Shown: one piece after another, positions 43,111-51,108 of the stretch
Layout of the letters: each line of letters opens with the position of its first letter
Position numbering within the stretch: the first letter of the stretch is position 1
Assembly (NCBI RefSeq): GCF_035975855.1
Contig: NZ_CP109055.1
Location: 9,114,001 to 9,178,000, forward strand
Length of the DNA: 64,000 nt
Origin: Streptomyces sp. NBC_01304
Lineage (GTDB): Bacteria; Actinomycetota; Actinomycetes; Streptomycetales; Streptomycetaceae
Direction of reading: 5' to 3'
Notes under the pieces: model-generated
Told to the model about the DNA's origin: nothing
Seen by the model: only the letters and a program-made list of their open reading frames with translations
Databases searched by the model: none
Position numbers and translations under genes: made by a program

Positions 43111-44468
43111 AGGTCCTGAGCGGCTTCGACCTGCTGTTTCCACCACTCTTCAAGATCGAATGGGAGAGCAGTGGGAGATGGCACCTTCCAGTGTTCTCCC
43201 TCGCTGGCCACGAAGCGCAGCCACCTGGTTTGCAGCGAATCGGCAATCTCCTGCTCCATGGTCAGGGTAACGTGCGAGTAGAGACCTTCCACGCCGGCGA
43301 CCTCGTGGCCCATGCGGGTCTCAACGGCGATGCGACTGTGTCGATCTTCGTCCAACCACTCCTTGCCGCCGTGACGAAGCAGGTACAGCCGCTTCCCGGC
43401 GTACGCGGTCGCAGAGACCTCCGGAAGGGGGCGGCGGGAGGTGACCAGCTGGGGCTGGCCCAGGCGAACCCTCTTGAACTCCTCGGAGGCCGGTCGACCG
43501 CGCGAGACCGGCTGCCAGTAGTAGTAGCTGAAGTTTGCGTTGGCCAGCAACCCGCCGCCAATGGCCGGGAACAGATACTCGTGATCATGGCTGGCGAGGA
43601 GCGCCGTGTGCAGTTCCGCAAGGAATCCGGGGAGGGAGAGATTTCGATGGGACTCGTACTTTGGCGGGAAGAGCTTCACCGGTCCCTTGCCGAACTCGCG
43701 TTGGAACTGCCACTGGACGCGGAGCGCGGGCAGTGCCGTTGGCCCGTAGCGCTCCAGGGCTTCTTTCCGCCGCTCAAGGTCGGGGTCTGAGGCCGGCCAG
43801 TTCGGGTGGCAGAACTCGCGGCGCAGAGCGTAGAGCTCGGCAGGCCGCATGACCGTGAAGGGCATCGTCAGGAAAAAGACATAACCGGCGAAGCCCCAGA
43901 AGGTAAGTGCATTGAGGGCGAGTTGGTGCACCTCCCTTATCTGCATGTCCTGCTTCTTCTCCCGGGGCTTCTTCGTGTACTTGCCGCGTCGGGACTTCTT
44001 CTTCACCGGCGATTCGGCCCGTAGGCTGTCATCGACCGCATCGTCCATGATCATGCTGAACACGAGCCGAATCTCTCTGGCGTACGCGTTACCGACACCG
44101 GGCTGGGCGTCCAAATGGAGACTCCATGCGCGGTAGTCGGAGGCCTTGATGTCGCCCACGGAGGTCTCGCCCCAGAAGGGCACGATGTGGTTGCGCAGGA
44201 TGCCGTCGATCGTTCGCCATCGCAGGTGCCCGACGTCCTGCGTCCTCAGCCACTTGGGGCAGTAGGTGGACATGAGGATGCTTCCGTCGCGGCGGCTGAT
44301 ATAGCGCGCGTTGCGAACGTCGGATTCCCGGTCCAGTCCGTACTCGTAGGCGACCTCCTCGTCGGTGAAGCCACCCTGGCTGTCGTACTCGGGCTTCCCG
44401 TTCGGCTTGATGCGGCCGGTCTTCCAGCGGACGCGGCAGAAGTTGCCGCGCCACTCGATGTAGGGCAT
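43101..44468 (-). CDS. int: Tyrosine recombinase / integrase
   Basis: 455 residues. The N-terminal region resembles AP2-type and SAM-like core-binding domains (IEWRGNFCRVRWKTG; later HLRWRTIDGILRNHIVPFWG). The catalytic domain has Arg in FTVMRPAELYALRR, the second box LRHGGKEWLDED in place of HxxR, and the terminal RMGHEVAGVEGLYSHV with the nucleophilic Tyr. It would catalyse site-specific integration and excision. Coding sequence runs directly into the uppP fragment, marking the left end of the element. Confidence 0.85.
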   Translation of the reverse strand: MPYIEWRGNFCRVRWKTGRIKPNGKPEYDSQGGFTDEEVAYEYGLDRESDVRNARYISRRDGSILMSTYCPKWLRTQDVGHLRWRTIDGILRNHIVPFWGETSVGDIKASDYRAWSLHLDAQPGVGNAYAREIRLVFSMIMDDAVDDSLRAESPVKKKSRRGKYTKKPREKKQDMQIREVHQLALNALTFWGFAGYVFFLTMPFTVMRPAELYALRREFCHPNWPASDPDLERRKEALERYGPTALPALRVQWQFQREFGKGPVKLFPPKYESHRNLSLPGFLAELHTALLASHDHEYLFPAIGGGLLANANFSYYYWQPVSRGRPASEEFKRVRLGQPQLVTSRRPLPEVSATAYAGKRLYLLRHGGKEWLDEDRHSRIAVETRMGHEVAGVEGLYSHVTLTMEQEIADSLQTRWLRFVASEGEHWKVPSPTALPFDLEEWWKQQVEAAQDLDA

Positions 44469-44834
44469 CAGGTGTCTCTCTTTCGGGGCGGTAGGGGCAG
44501 GGTTCGGCAGTTGAATAAGGCAGATGTGTTGCGGCGTGTGGGACTGCGGGGATCAGGCATGCACCCCTTGGGCGCGGCCCGGATCCTGGCGTGGAACGGC
44601 CGGGATACCTCCATGACTCGGACCGTCCGCAACGGACACACCATCACTTGGTGCGTCACGGAAGCCGCGTTGGGGTGACGAGCAGGTTGCCGGGCATGGG
44701 AAAACCCGCCCTGGTCCGGGAGTTCTCTCACGTCAGCACGGGTCCGGCGGAGCGAGCCGGCCTATGCGCTCCTTCGTCTGGGAGAAGCCAGTCGGGGTGA
44801 GGCTGCCGGTCGCGGCATACCCTTAGGGATCACC
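44469..44834. other. Intergenic region between integrase and excisionase genes
   Basis: 366 bases with short overlapping frames only and no credible start, ribosome site or family match. It probably holds the int promoter. Nothing else is seen. Confidence 0.4.
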
Positions 44835-45191
44835 TCACGCGGCGGGCTTGAACCGGACGGTGGCTGGCGTAGCCGGGCCGCTGCCAGTGGACTTACGTGT
44901 AGTGGTTTTGCGGCGGCGGGCCTTGGCCAGCGCCGACGGCCGGGACATCTCACGGTGAATCTCCCGGATTTCGCGGCAGTCCTGGAGGCTGAACCGCAGG
45001 AATTTGCCGAAGCGGTGGTGAGGGAAGCCGCGATGGTTGGCCCCATCTCGAAGCCACCTCTCGCCGCAGCCGATGGCGCGGGCCGCTTCCCGTGGGGTGA
45101 GCATCACCTCGCCCTGCTCAAGGGCCTGAATGGCTGCCTCGATTATGGCCTTGCGGTCGGCGCCGGTGCAGTTTGCCTCCGGACTAGTCAT
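44835..45191 (-). CDS. Excisionase-like helix-turn-helix protein
   Basis: 118 residues from the ATG at 45191, which follows AGAGAGG by 4 bases. A MerR/Xis-type DNA-binding segment reads TPREAARAIGCGERWLRDGA, then RFGKFLRFSLQDCREI. The tail is very basic (KARRRKTTTRKSTGS). Proteins of this size next to an integrase usually act as recombination directionality factors. The C-terminal extension beyond the domain is unusual for Xis. Confidence 0.7.
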   Translation of the reverse strand: MTSPEANCTGADRKAIIEAAIQALEQGEVMLTPREAARAIGCGERWLRDGANHRGFPHHRFGKFLRFSLQDCREIREIHREMSRPSALAKARRRKTTTRKSTGSGPATPATVRFKPAA

Positions 45192-45692
45192 GGCACCTCT
45201 CTTCCGTCTCGGGCTGGTTGGGTGCTTCGTCAGCTGGTAGGCACCCGGACATGAAGCGAGCGCAGGAACTTGTACGAACTCGCAGACGGCTGGTCCTTGC
45301 GTGTCAGCGCGGAGTGCGCCTTGCGGCTGCGGCACTGCCGACGCTGTGCTGCAGCGATGATGTCGAGTCGGTTCCTGGTGTGTGTCAAGTCCTCATGGGT
45401 GGCGCTCCAGTTCGCCTATCGAAGCTCACTCTGAAAGCCTAGTGACTGGCGTATCAACTCGTCAATCAAGTCTTCCTGTGCTTGAGATAAGTCGCTACTT
45501 AATCACGCAGTCGAGCGCTATCGTCCTCTTGTTGAATCCCTTAGCTCCTGAATGTCTGTAGCTGGCCATGTACGTGAGCCTCGGTCGCACGCTGGTGGGC
45601 ACGCCGCACCGTGGAATAGACCCTTGGGTCCTGTGTGATCGCATCCTGTGCGCGCGTTGGTCAGGAACTGGAGCCGACTGGCGGCCCCAGCC
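45192..45692. promoter_or_regulatory. Gene-free control region upstream of xis, with AT-rich pocket
   Basis: 501 bases without a supportable gene. Between about 45430 and 45560 the GC content drops well below the surroundings (for example AGATAAGTCGCTACTTAATC), as expected for promoters or protein-binding sites of a mobile element. The right edge is the IS5-type element. Confidence 0.4.
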
Positions 45693-46223
45693 TTAGGCCG
45701 TTTCTGATGGCTCTTGGACGGTGTCGTGTAGCCAGATGGCGATGGCGGCGACGGTCAGGGTGCCGTTGAAGATGTAGTCGCGTTTGTCGTACCTGCTGGC
45801 GACCGCACGGAACTGCTTCCACTTGCTCACGCATCGCTCGACGGCGCTGCGGTGGCGGTACTGGTCCTTGTCGAAGGCTGGGGGACGGCCGCCCGCCCGG
45901 CCTTGCCGGCGGCGACGCTCGCGCTGGTCACGGGGCTGGGCGATGGTCGCCTTGATGTGCCGACGCCGCAGGTAGGCGCGGGTGTCGCGGCTGGAGTACG
46001 CCTTGTCACCGCGCAGGCGGTCTGGGCGGATGCGGGGGCGGCCCGGCCCGCTCCGCCTGATGCGCAGGCTCTCCAGCACGGGGACGAGCATGGGGTTGTC
46101 GCCCCGCTGGCCGGGCGAGGTCTGCCAGACCAGCGGGCGGGCCCGGTCGTCGGCCAGCAGATGGACCTTGCAGGTCAGTCCGCCCCGCGAGCGCCCCAAC
46201 GCCTCACGCCCATCTGCCTCCAC
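45693..46223 (-). CDS. IS5-family transposase, second frame
   Basis: 176 residues by its own GTG, but the frame is probably entered from orfA by a -1 shift. It has the DDE catalytic core features ALGRSRGGLTCKVHLLADD and RLRGDKAYSSRDTRAYLRRR, then the last acidic helix with RSAVERCVSKWKQFRAVASRYDK (E of DDE). Its TAA stop lies in the left inverted repeat. Confidence 0.85.
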   Translation of the reverse strand: MEADGREALGRSRGGLTCKVHLLADDRARPLVWQTSPGQRGDNPMLVPVLESLRIRRSGPGRPRIRPDRLRGDKAYSSRDTRAYLRRRHIKATIAQPRDQRERRRRQGRAGGRPPAFDKDQYRHRSAVERCVSKWKQFRAVASRYDKRDYIFNGTLTVAAIAIWLHDTVQEPSETA

Positions 46224-46704
46224 ACGCGCTCCGCCCCCTTTTGCGGGAAGTCACGCGGCGGCTGATGCCGGGCCCCCGCCGCATGCTGATGCGCCCGGCA
46301 CGAGGTGGAGTCGATGTTCACCGCCCACTCAGCGCCCTTCTGCGCGGAGCGGGCCAGCGCCCCATCCGGGTCGGACGCATCGGCCTCGATCTGCAGCTCG
46401 GCCAGGATCCGCTGCCAGGTTCCGTCCGCCGACCAGCGGCGATGCCGCTCATACACGGTCTGCCAGGGCCCGTATCGCTCGGGCAGATCGGGCCACGGCA
46501 CCCCAGTGCGGGCCCGGTACAGCACTCCGTTGACCACCCTGCGGTGATTCGCCCACTGCCCACCAGGGCTGCCGTTCACCGGCAGCAACGGCTCAACCAC
46601 TCGCCACTGCGCATCAGTCAATTCATGGCGTCGCACCATACGACACGCATGCCCAGCCCCAACGCTGATCCACCCACCCAGCAAGAGCCATCAGAAACGA
46701 CCTA
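45694..46704 (-). mobile_element. IS5-family insertion sequence, complete
   Basis: About 1.01 kb. Terminal inverted repeats TAGGCCGTTTCTGATGGCTC... at 45694-45716 and its complement at 46682-46704 match over 23 bp with one mismatch. Two overlapping transposase frames fill it. The flanking bases fit a TA-type target. Both ends and both frames look intact, so it may still be mobile. Confidence 0.88.
46175..46639 (-). CDS. IS5-family transposase, first frame (DUF4096 region)
   Basis: 154 residues starting MVRRHELTDAQWRVVEPLLP, the usual IS5 N-terminus, with GVLYRARTGVPWPDLPERYG and WAVNIDSTSCRAHQHAAG (first Asp of DDE). A slippery heptamer A-AAG-GGG (46235-46241) lies in this frame before the second frame. 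A -1 slip there fuses both into one transposase of about 325 residues. Confidence 0.85.
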   Translation of the reverse strand: MVRRHELTDAQWRVVEPLLPVNGSPGGQWANHRRVVNGVLYRARTGVPWPDLPERYGPWQTVYERHRRWSADGTWQRILAELQIEADASDPDGALARSAQKGAEWAVNIDSTSCRAHQHAAGARHQPPRDFPQKGAERVWRQMGVRRWGARGAD

Positions 46705-46771
46705 GGGCTCGCGCGAGAACTGCGTGGTGATGTCCGAGAAGTCCCCTGCTGACTTGTGGTAAGCCCGCAGG

Positions 46772-47637
46772 GTGCTGACTGAGGGCGAGATCGCTTCGCG
46801 ATTCACGAGGATCCGCCCGTTTCTGGACGAGCGGCAACGACGGTTGTGGTTGGGGTCGGAGGCTGCTGAGCTGGGTGTTTCCGGTGTCGCGATTGTGGCG
46901 CCGGACGGCCGGATGCGCGGGCCCGGTGGTGGCCGCCCGGCGGTGACCGATCTCGATGCCGGGCTGACGCCGGCCCAGCGGGAGCTGGTCGATCCCGAGA
47001 CCCGGGGGATCCGATGTCGCCGTTGTGCTGGACGACCAAGTCGACTGCGCACCTGGCTGGGGCACTGACCGAGGGCGGTCATCCGGATTCGGCGCGGACA
47101 GTGGCCGGGTTGCTCAAGGCTGAGGGGTACTCGCTGCGGGGCAACGTCAAGACCATGGAGGGTAGGCAACATCCCGACCGGGACGCAGAGTTCAGGTACA
47201 TCAACGAGCAGATGACGGCGTTCACCGCTGCCGGGGATCCGGCGATCAGCGTGGACTGCAAGAAGGAGCTGATCGGGAACTTTGCCAACGGCGGCGCCGA
47301 GTAGGCCCCCGCCGGACGCCGGGAGGAAGTGTCCGTGCATGACTTCCCCGATCGGGAGCTCGGCAAGGCGGCGCCCTACGGGGTCTACGACCTGGCGACG
47401 AACACCGGCTGGGTGAACGTGGGGATCGGGGCGTACACCGGAGCATTCGCGGTCGCCTCGATCCGTGGCTGGTGGACCCAGGTCGGGAGCTCTGCCTATC
47501 CGCAGGCTCGGCGGCTGCTGATCACCGCAGATGCCGGCGGGTCGAACGACGCGCGGCTAAGGCTGTGGAAGACCGAGCTGGCCGCCTGCGCCCCCTACTT
47601 GAGGATGGGCCGGGTAGGTTCTGGGTTGGTGCCGTAG
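46772..47637 (+). pseudogene. Decayed ISAzo13-family transposase
   Basis: Three successive segments match one transposase: IRPFLDERQRRLWLGSEAAEL at the start, then CWTTKSTAHLAGALTEGGH through ISVDCKKELIGNFANGG, then VHDFPDRELGKAAPYGVYDL through LLITADAGGSNDARLRLWK. They are disrupted by a one-base deletion in a G-run near 47005, by a TAG at 47302-47304 where the family has Trp, and by loss of the 3' end after about 47580. It directly adjoins the right end of the IS5-type element. Confidence 0.85.
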
Positions 47638-47813
47638 GGATGGGCGCGGTGTGCTGCGGCGCCGCGGACTTGACACATGGGCAGACGTGGCTCGCTCTGT
47701 GGAAGATGAGCAGTGCGCCGCCTGCTGCGAGCAGGACGCCGGCGTCGGCCGTACCGCGGATACGTCATCTGCTTGTCTCCCTTGGGCGTCGTCCGGATCG
47801 GTGGAGCCGCCGG

Positions 47814-48341
47814 TCAGATCGACTGGGTGGCCATGCCGTGGACGAACCACACGAGCCAAAGCACGGGCAGCACGCCGACGTATGCGAGGGGGCGCTTGTG
47901 GACCGGCCTGCCTTCGTCCAGAGCCTGTTGTCCGTAGCCCGGCTCCGGGGGAGGCAGGGCTCGGACCTTCCGGTAGGAGACGAGGTTGGACAGGAGGGCG
48001 AAGGGCGCGAAGAGGAGCAGCGAGAGCGGGCTCCACCAGCCCTGCCACAGCGTCTGGGTCGTCGCCGTCCGGATCATTTCGATGCCGCAAGTCCGGCACA
48101 GCGCCTCGTCCACCTTGATGAACCGCATGAAGAAGAGGAGGCCTTGGTGGGCCCGGACGACGGTGTGCGTGAAGCTCTGGGCGCCGCACACCGTGCACCC
48201 CAGAGCGGGTGCGGGGGGCCACGGGCCGATTCCCGGGGCGGGAGCGGGCCAGCCGGCGTGCGGTCCTGGGTATCCGGCATTTGTTCCGTAGGGTGCTCCG
48301 CCTTGGGCGGCCGGGTAGCTGGGATAGGGCTGCTGAGTCAT
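47814..48341 (-). CDS. Zinc-ribbon membrane protein, last gene of the ATP-grasp operon
   Basis: 175 residues. A Pro/Gly/Tyr-rich N-terminus (PYPSYPAAQGG) precedes a two-CxxC zinc-ribbon pattern (CTVCGAQSF and CRTCGIEMI). Two or three hydrophobic helices follow, among them PLSLLLFAPFALLSNLV and AYVGVLPVLWLVWFVHG. The ATG at 48341 overlaps the stop of the upstream gene (ATGA). No established family role. Confidence 0.75.
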   Translation of the reverse strand: MTQQPYPSYPAAQGGAPYGTNAGYPGPHAGWPAPAPGIGPWPPAPALGCTVCGAQSFTHTVVRAHQGLLFFMRFIKVDEALCRTCGIEMIRTATTQTLWQGWWSPLSLLLFAPFALLSNLVSYRKVRALPPPEPGYGQQALDEGRPVHKRPLAYVGVLPVLWLVWFVHGMATQSI

Positions 48342-48694
48342 CGGTGTGCCTTCACGTCGATGGGTGGTGTGACAGTCGCGTCGGGGCGGAAGCCGTCCTG
48401 GAACTCGGGGTGTCGGGAAAAGGTGCTGAATGCCACACACCGAAGGACCCAGCCGAGTGCATCCATCTGGCCGCCGAAGTAGCCGGAGGGGTCCCGGAGG
48501 GGCGCGTGCCGGGTCTCGAACTCGGCGAGGGCGTCCTCGATGCCGGCCAAAGCCTTGATCTCTGCGCCGCAGCCATGGGCCGCGACCTCCGCCAGGCGTT
48601 TGTGCAGGAAGACGCACAGTGCACGGTCTCGCTCGACCCTCAGCGCCGCTGTCTCGTGCTCGGGGAGGGCGGGCATCTCGAAGCGCATGCTCAC
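48338..48694 (-). CDS. Hypothetical protein of the ATP-grasp operon
   Basis: 118 residues, helical N-terminal half (LRVERDRALCVFLHKRLAEV) and a segment FGGQMDALGWVLRCVAFSTF. No signal peptide, membrane helix or recognised domain. It overlaps the genes on both sides by 4 bp, so it is certainly part of the operon. Confidence 0.7.
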   Translation of the reverse strand: MSMRFEMPALPEHETAALRVERDRALCVFLHKRLAEVAAHGCGAEIKALAGIEDALAEFETRHAPLRDPSGYFGGQMDALGWVLRCVAFSTFSRHPEFQDGFRPDATVTPPIDVKAHR

Positions 48695-49740
48695 TGCGAG
48701 TCCACCATCCGGTACTCGCGGCCGATCACCGATGCCGTGCCGGACTCGGGCAGGCGGGCGATGAGCATGCCCTCGTAGGTGTTGACGACCGCGTCACGCG
48801 GAAGGGGGTTGAAGACCGACTCGTCCGTGTTGGGACTGATGTCGTAGTCCATCGCGTGTTCGGGCTTGAGTTCGTACGTGCTCTTGTGGGCGGTGGGAGA
48901 CACGGTCAGTGCCCCGCCGCCCTTCAGCCTCAGGGAGTACGTGCGGGTGAAGCGCGGCTCGATCTCGGCGTAGGTCGTGGTCGCGAAGCGGGAGTTCTTC
49001 CCGCTGTTGCGGTCACGGTGGATCTTGAGGGCGCTCTTGGCGACCGCCGTGGTGTGGGAAAGCTTGGAGCCGGTCTGCTTGCCGCCCGTGACGAAGAGGT
49101 CCTCGAATGCGTGCCGGACGCTGTCCGGGGCGAGGGTCCCCGAGGTGTGGGTGGCGGAGACTTCTGTGGCCAGGCCGCTGCGGCTCGTGTCGATTTGAGG
49201 GAGGTCTTCGGTGCGGACCGCCGCCACGAGCTTCCAGGAACCGTCGACCTGGTCGAATATCAGCAGCGCTGAAGGGCTGCTGCCCTTGCTGAGGCCTTTC
49301 GCGACGGCCCGCGCGGCGAACCAGTCCGCACCCGCGGGTATGTAGTAGCGGCGCTGCTGGTAGTAGAACGGCTTCCCATACTTCTGACGCTCCTCGGCCG
49401 TCCCGGTCTTGAGCTCGGTGTAGTCGGCCTTGCTCTGCTCGTAGACCTGCCCGCCTTCGACCGTGCCGAGGAGTTTCGCGTCCCGCGCCTTGTTCGCACG
49501 GTTGTTGACCGACACGTACCGGTCGAGGATCTTGCTGGCTTGGGCCTCGCTCACGGCTCCCTTCGGGGCAGGGCTGGCGGTGGCACTGGGCTTGTTTCCC
49601 TGGTCGCTGGCCTGTGTGTCTTCGTTGACGGGTCCGCAGGCGGCAACGGCGGCCGCGGTGCCCACGGCGATGGTGACCAGCGCGAGGCGCTGCAGCCGTC
49701 GGGACTGCGCGGAGCGGACTGGGGTACGGCGAGAGGGCAC
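48691..49740 (-). CDS. Large lipoprotein of the ATP-grasp operon
   Basis: 349 residues from the GTG at 49740, chosen because AGGAGG lies 6 bases upstream; the longer frame to 49836 would put 32 extra residues before the signal. A basic N-region (SRRTPVRSAQSRRLQR), hydrophobic stretch and lipobox VAACG give a lipoprotein signal. The mature part has tandem alpha/beta segments (RYVSVNNRANKARDAKLLG, then VRHAFEDLFVTGGKQ) that could be two NTF2-like units, unconfirmed. It may display or bind something at the outer membrane face for this operon. Confidence 0.78.
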   Translation of the reverse strand: MPSRRTPVRSAQSRRLQRLALVTIAVGTAAAVAACGPVNEDTQASDQGNKPSATASPAPKGAVSEAQASKILDRYVSVNNRANKARDAKLLGTVEGGQVYEQSKADYTELKTGTAEERQKYGKPFYYQQRRYYIPAGADWFAARAVAKGLSKGSSPSALLIFDQVDGSWKLVAAVRTEDLPQIDTSRSGLATEVSATHTSGTLAPDSVRHAFEDLFVTGGKQTGSKLSHTTAVAKSALKIHRDRNSGKNSRFATTTYAEIEPRFTRTYSLRLKGGGALTVSPTAHKSTYELKPEHAMDYDISPNTDESVFNPLPRDAVVNTYEGMLIARLPESGTASVIGREYRMVDSQ

Positions 49741-49832
49741 TTGTTTCCTCCTGAGGGTTGCTTCACGGGGGGTGCGGGCGGCCGCGGTACTCGAGCTGGC
49801 GGGCTCGATGCGAGGCGTCATGGCTGGTGGTG

Positions 49833-51068
49833 TCATGGAGGGCTCCCGTAGAGGCCGATGCTCTCGGAGGCCCTGATCACCTGGTGGTCCTGGTTGATCG
49901 CCCGGCTGTCGTTCGCGACCAAGAGGAGCCGACCGGCGATCTGGCCGGCGCGGACTGGGGTGTTGGCGTGGAGGTCGGTGGTGGCGGCCACGGTCGGCAG
50001 GGTGGTGATGGTGCGCAGGAGCGCGGGGTCGAGCGCTCCGTCGCGTCGCGGCAGGAGTGCGACCTTCGTGACGTGGGCGCGTCGCTGCGGCGGGGCTTCG
50101 TAGCGTTGGCCGGCGGTGAGCAGCAGGGCGGTGTCCCGGATGGGGTCGTGGCCGGTGGCCCGGCGCAGTACGTCGGAGGCGAAGTCGGCGTGGGGGCTGG
50201 TGCGCAGGGACAGCAGGGCTGGTCCGCGGTCGAGGATGAAGGTGACCGTGGCGTCGGCGGGGCCGTAGTGCACGCCCAGGGCGGTGAGCGCGCGCATCGT
50301 GTAGAGGGCGAGGGCACGGGCGAGCAGCCCGTGCCGGCTCAGCAGGTCGGTGCGGACGACCTGTTGGTCGGGGGTGCGGATCTCGGACCAGATCGCGCTG
50401 ATGGAGTGCTCGGGGCTGCCGTCGGGGCCGGGGCCGGTCAGGGTGTGGATGCGGTACTGGGTGCCGGTGAGGTGTTCGCGCAGCACGAGTGGCTGGTTGG
50501 TGGAGTGCCGGAGGTGGGCCCAGGCGTAGGCGATGTCGTCGGGGGTGCGGCAGTAGCGCGCCGGGTGTGGGTGGTCAGGGTTGGGGTGCTGGAGGACGAG
50601 TCCGGTCACTTGAGTGAAGGCGGCCCATTTCAGGGCGTTGGCCAGGCGGGAGGTGCGGATACTGCGCGGGGCGGTGATGCCCGAGTCGAGGAGCGCGGCG
50701 GTGGTGAAGCCGGTGTCGCGGCGGATGTAGGCGCTCTCCGGGGCGTTGCCAGGCAGGTGGAGGCGGTCGGCGAGGCGGTCGGCGAGTTCGGCGCCGGCCG
50801 GTGATCCGGCGATGACGGCCTGGACGCCAAGGTGAGCGAGGCGGGCGGCGGTGCGGCGCAGGCCGCCGCGGTGGGTGAGGTGCCTGAGGTAGCCGTCGGT
50901 GTCGGCGGGCGGGCGGGCGGTAGGCGTGCTGACCGCCACGGTGTTCCAGCCGTGCCGGGCCAGCGCGGGCAGGTACAGGTCGCCGGCGCCGGCAGGGCTG
51001 ATGACGGCGGCCGTCCCGCTGCGGTGCGCGGGCGGGGCCGCCGTGGGGGCGGGGGCGGCGAGGGCCAT
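49833..51068 (-). CDS. Degenerate ATP-grasp protein, probable partner of the intact ligase
   Basis: 411 residues with an ATP-grasp layout similar to its neighbour: N-terminal pre-ATP domain (AAVISPAGAGDLYLPALARHG), a central region ALKWAAFTQVTGLVLQHPNP where a VVKP-type lysine should be, LVLREHLTGTQYRIHTLTG, and YGPADATVTFILDRGPALLS where the metal-binding E-x-N-x-R should be. The ATP lysine and the acidic metal ligands are replaced (VLQHP; LLSLRTS), so it is unlikely to be an active ligase alone. Its start lies 40 bp after the intact ATP-grasp gene. A pseudoenzyme, carrier or substrate-binding subunit are possible roles. Confidence 0.72.
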   Translation of the reverse strand: MALAAPAPTAAPPAHRSGTAAVISPAGAGDLYLPALARHGWNTVAVSTPTARPPADTDGYLRHLTHRGGLRRTAARLAHLGVQAVIAGSPAGAELADRLADRLHLPGNAPESAYIRRDTGFTTAALLDSGITAPRSIRTSRLANALKWAAFTQVTGLVLQHPNPDHPHPARYCRTPDDIAYAWAHLRHSTNQPLVLREHLTGTQYRIHTLTGPGPDGSPEHSISAIWSEIRTPDQQVVRTDLLSRHGLLARALALYTMRALTALGVHYGPADATVTFILDRGPALLSLRTSPHADFASDVLRRATGHDPIRDTALLLTAGQRYEAPPQRRAHVTKVALLPRRDGALDPALLRTITTLPTVAATTDLHANTPVRAGQIAGRLLLVANDSRAINQDHQVIRASESIGLYGSPP

Positions 51069-51108
51069 GGCGTGATGCTCCTGGGACGTGATCGGGTGGG
51101 GCTCAGAG

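Noticed and set aside
43000..45200. tRNA attachment site for the integrase
   Set aside because: No cloverleaf or tRNA 3' end was found near int; uppP is the better target.
47651..48118. Plus-strand frames around 47.5-48.5 kb
   Set aside because: They lie opposite the zinc-ribbon membrane protein gene and lack ribosome sites or domains.
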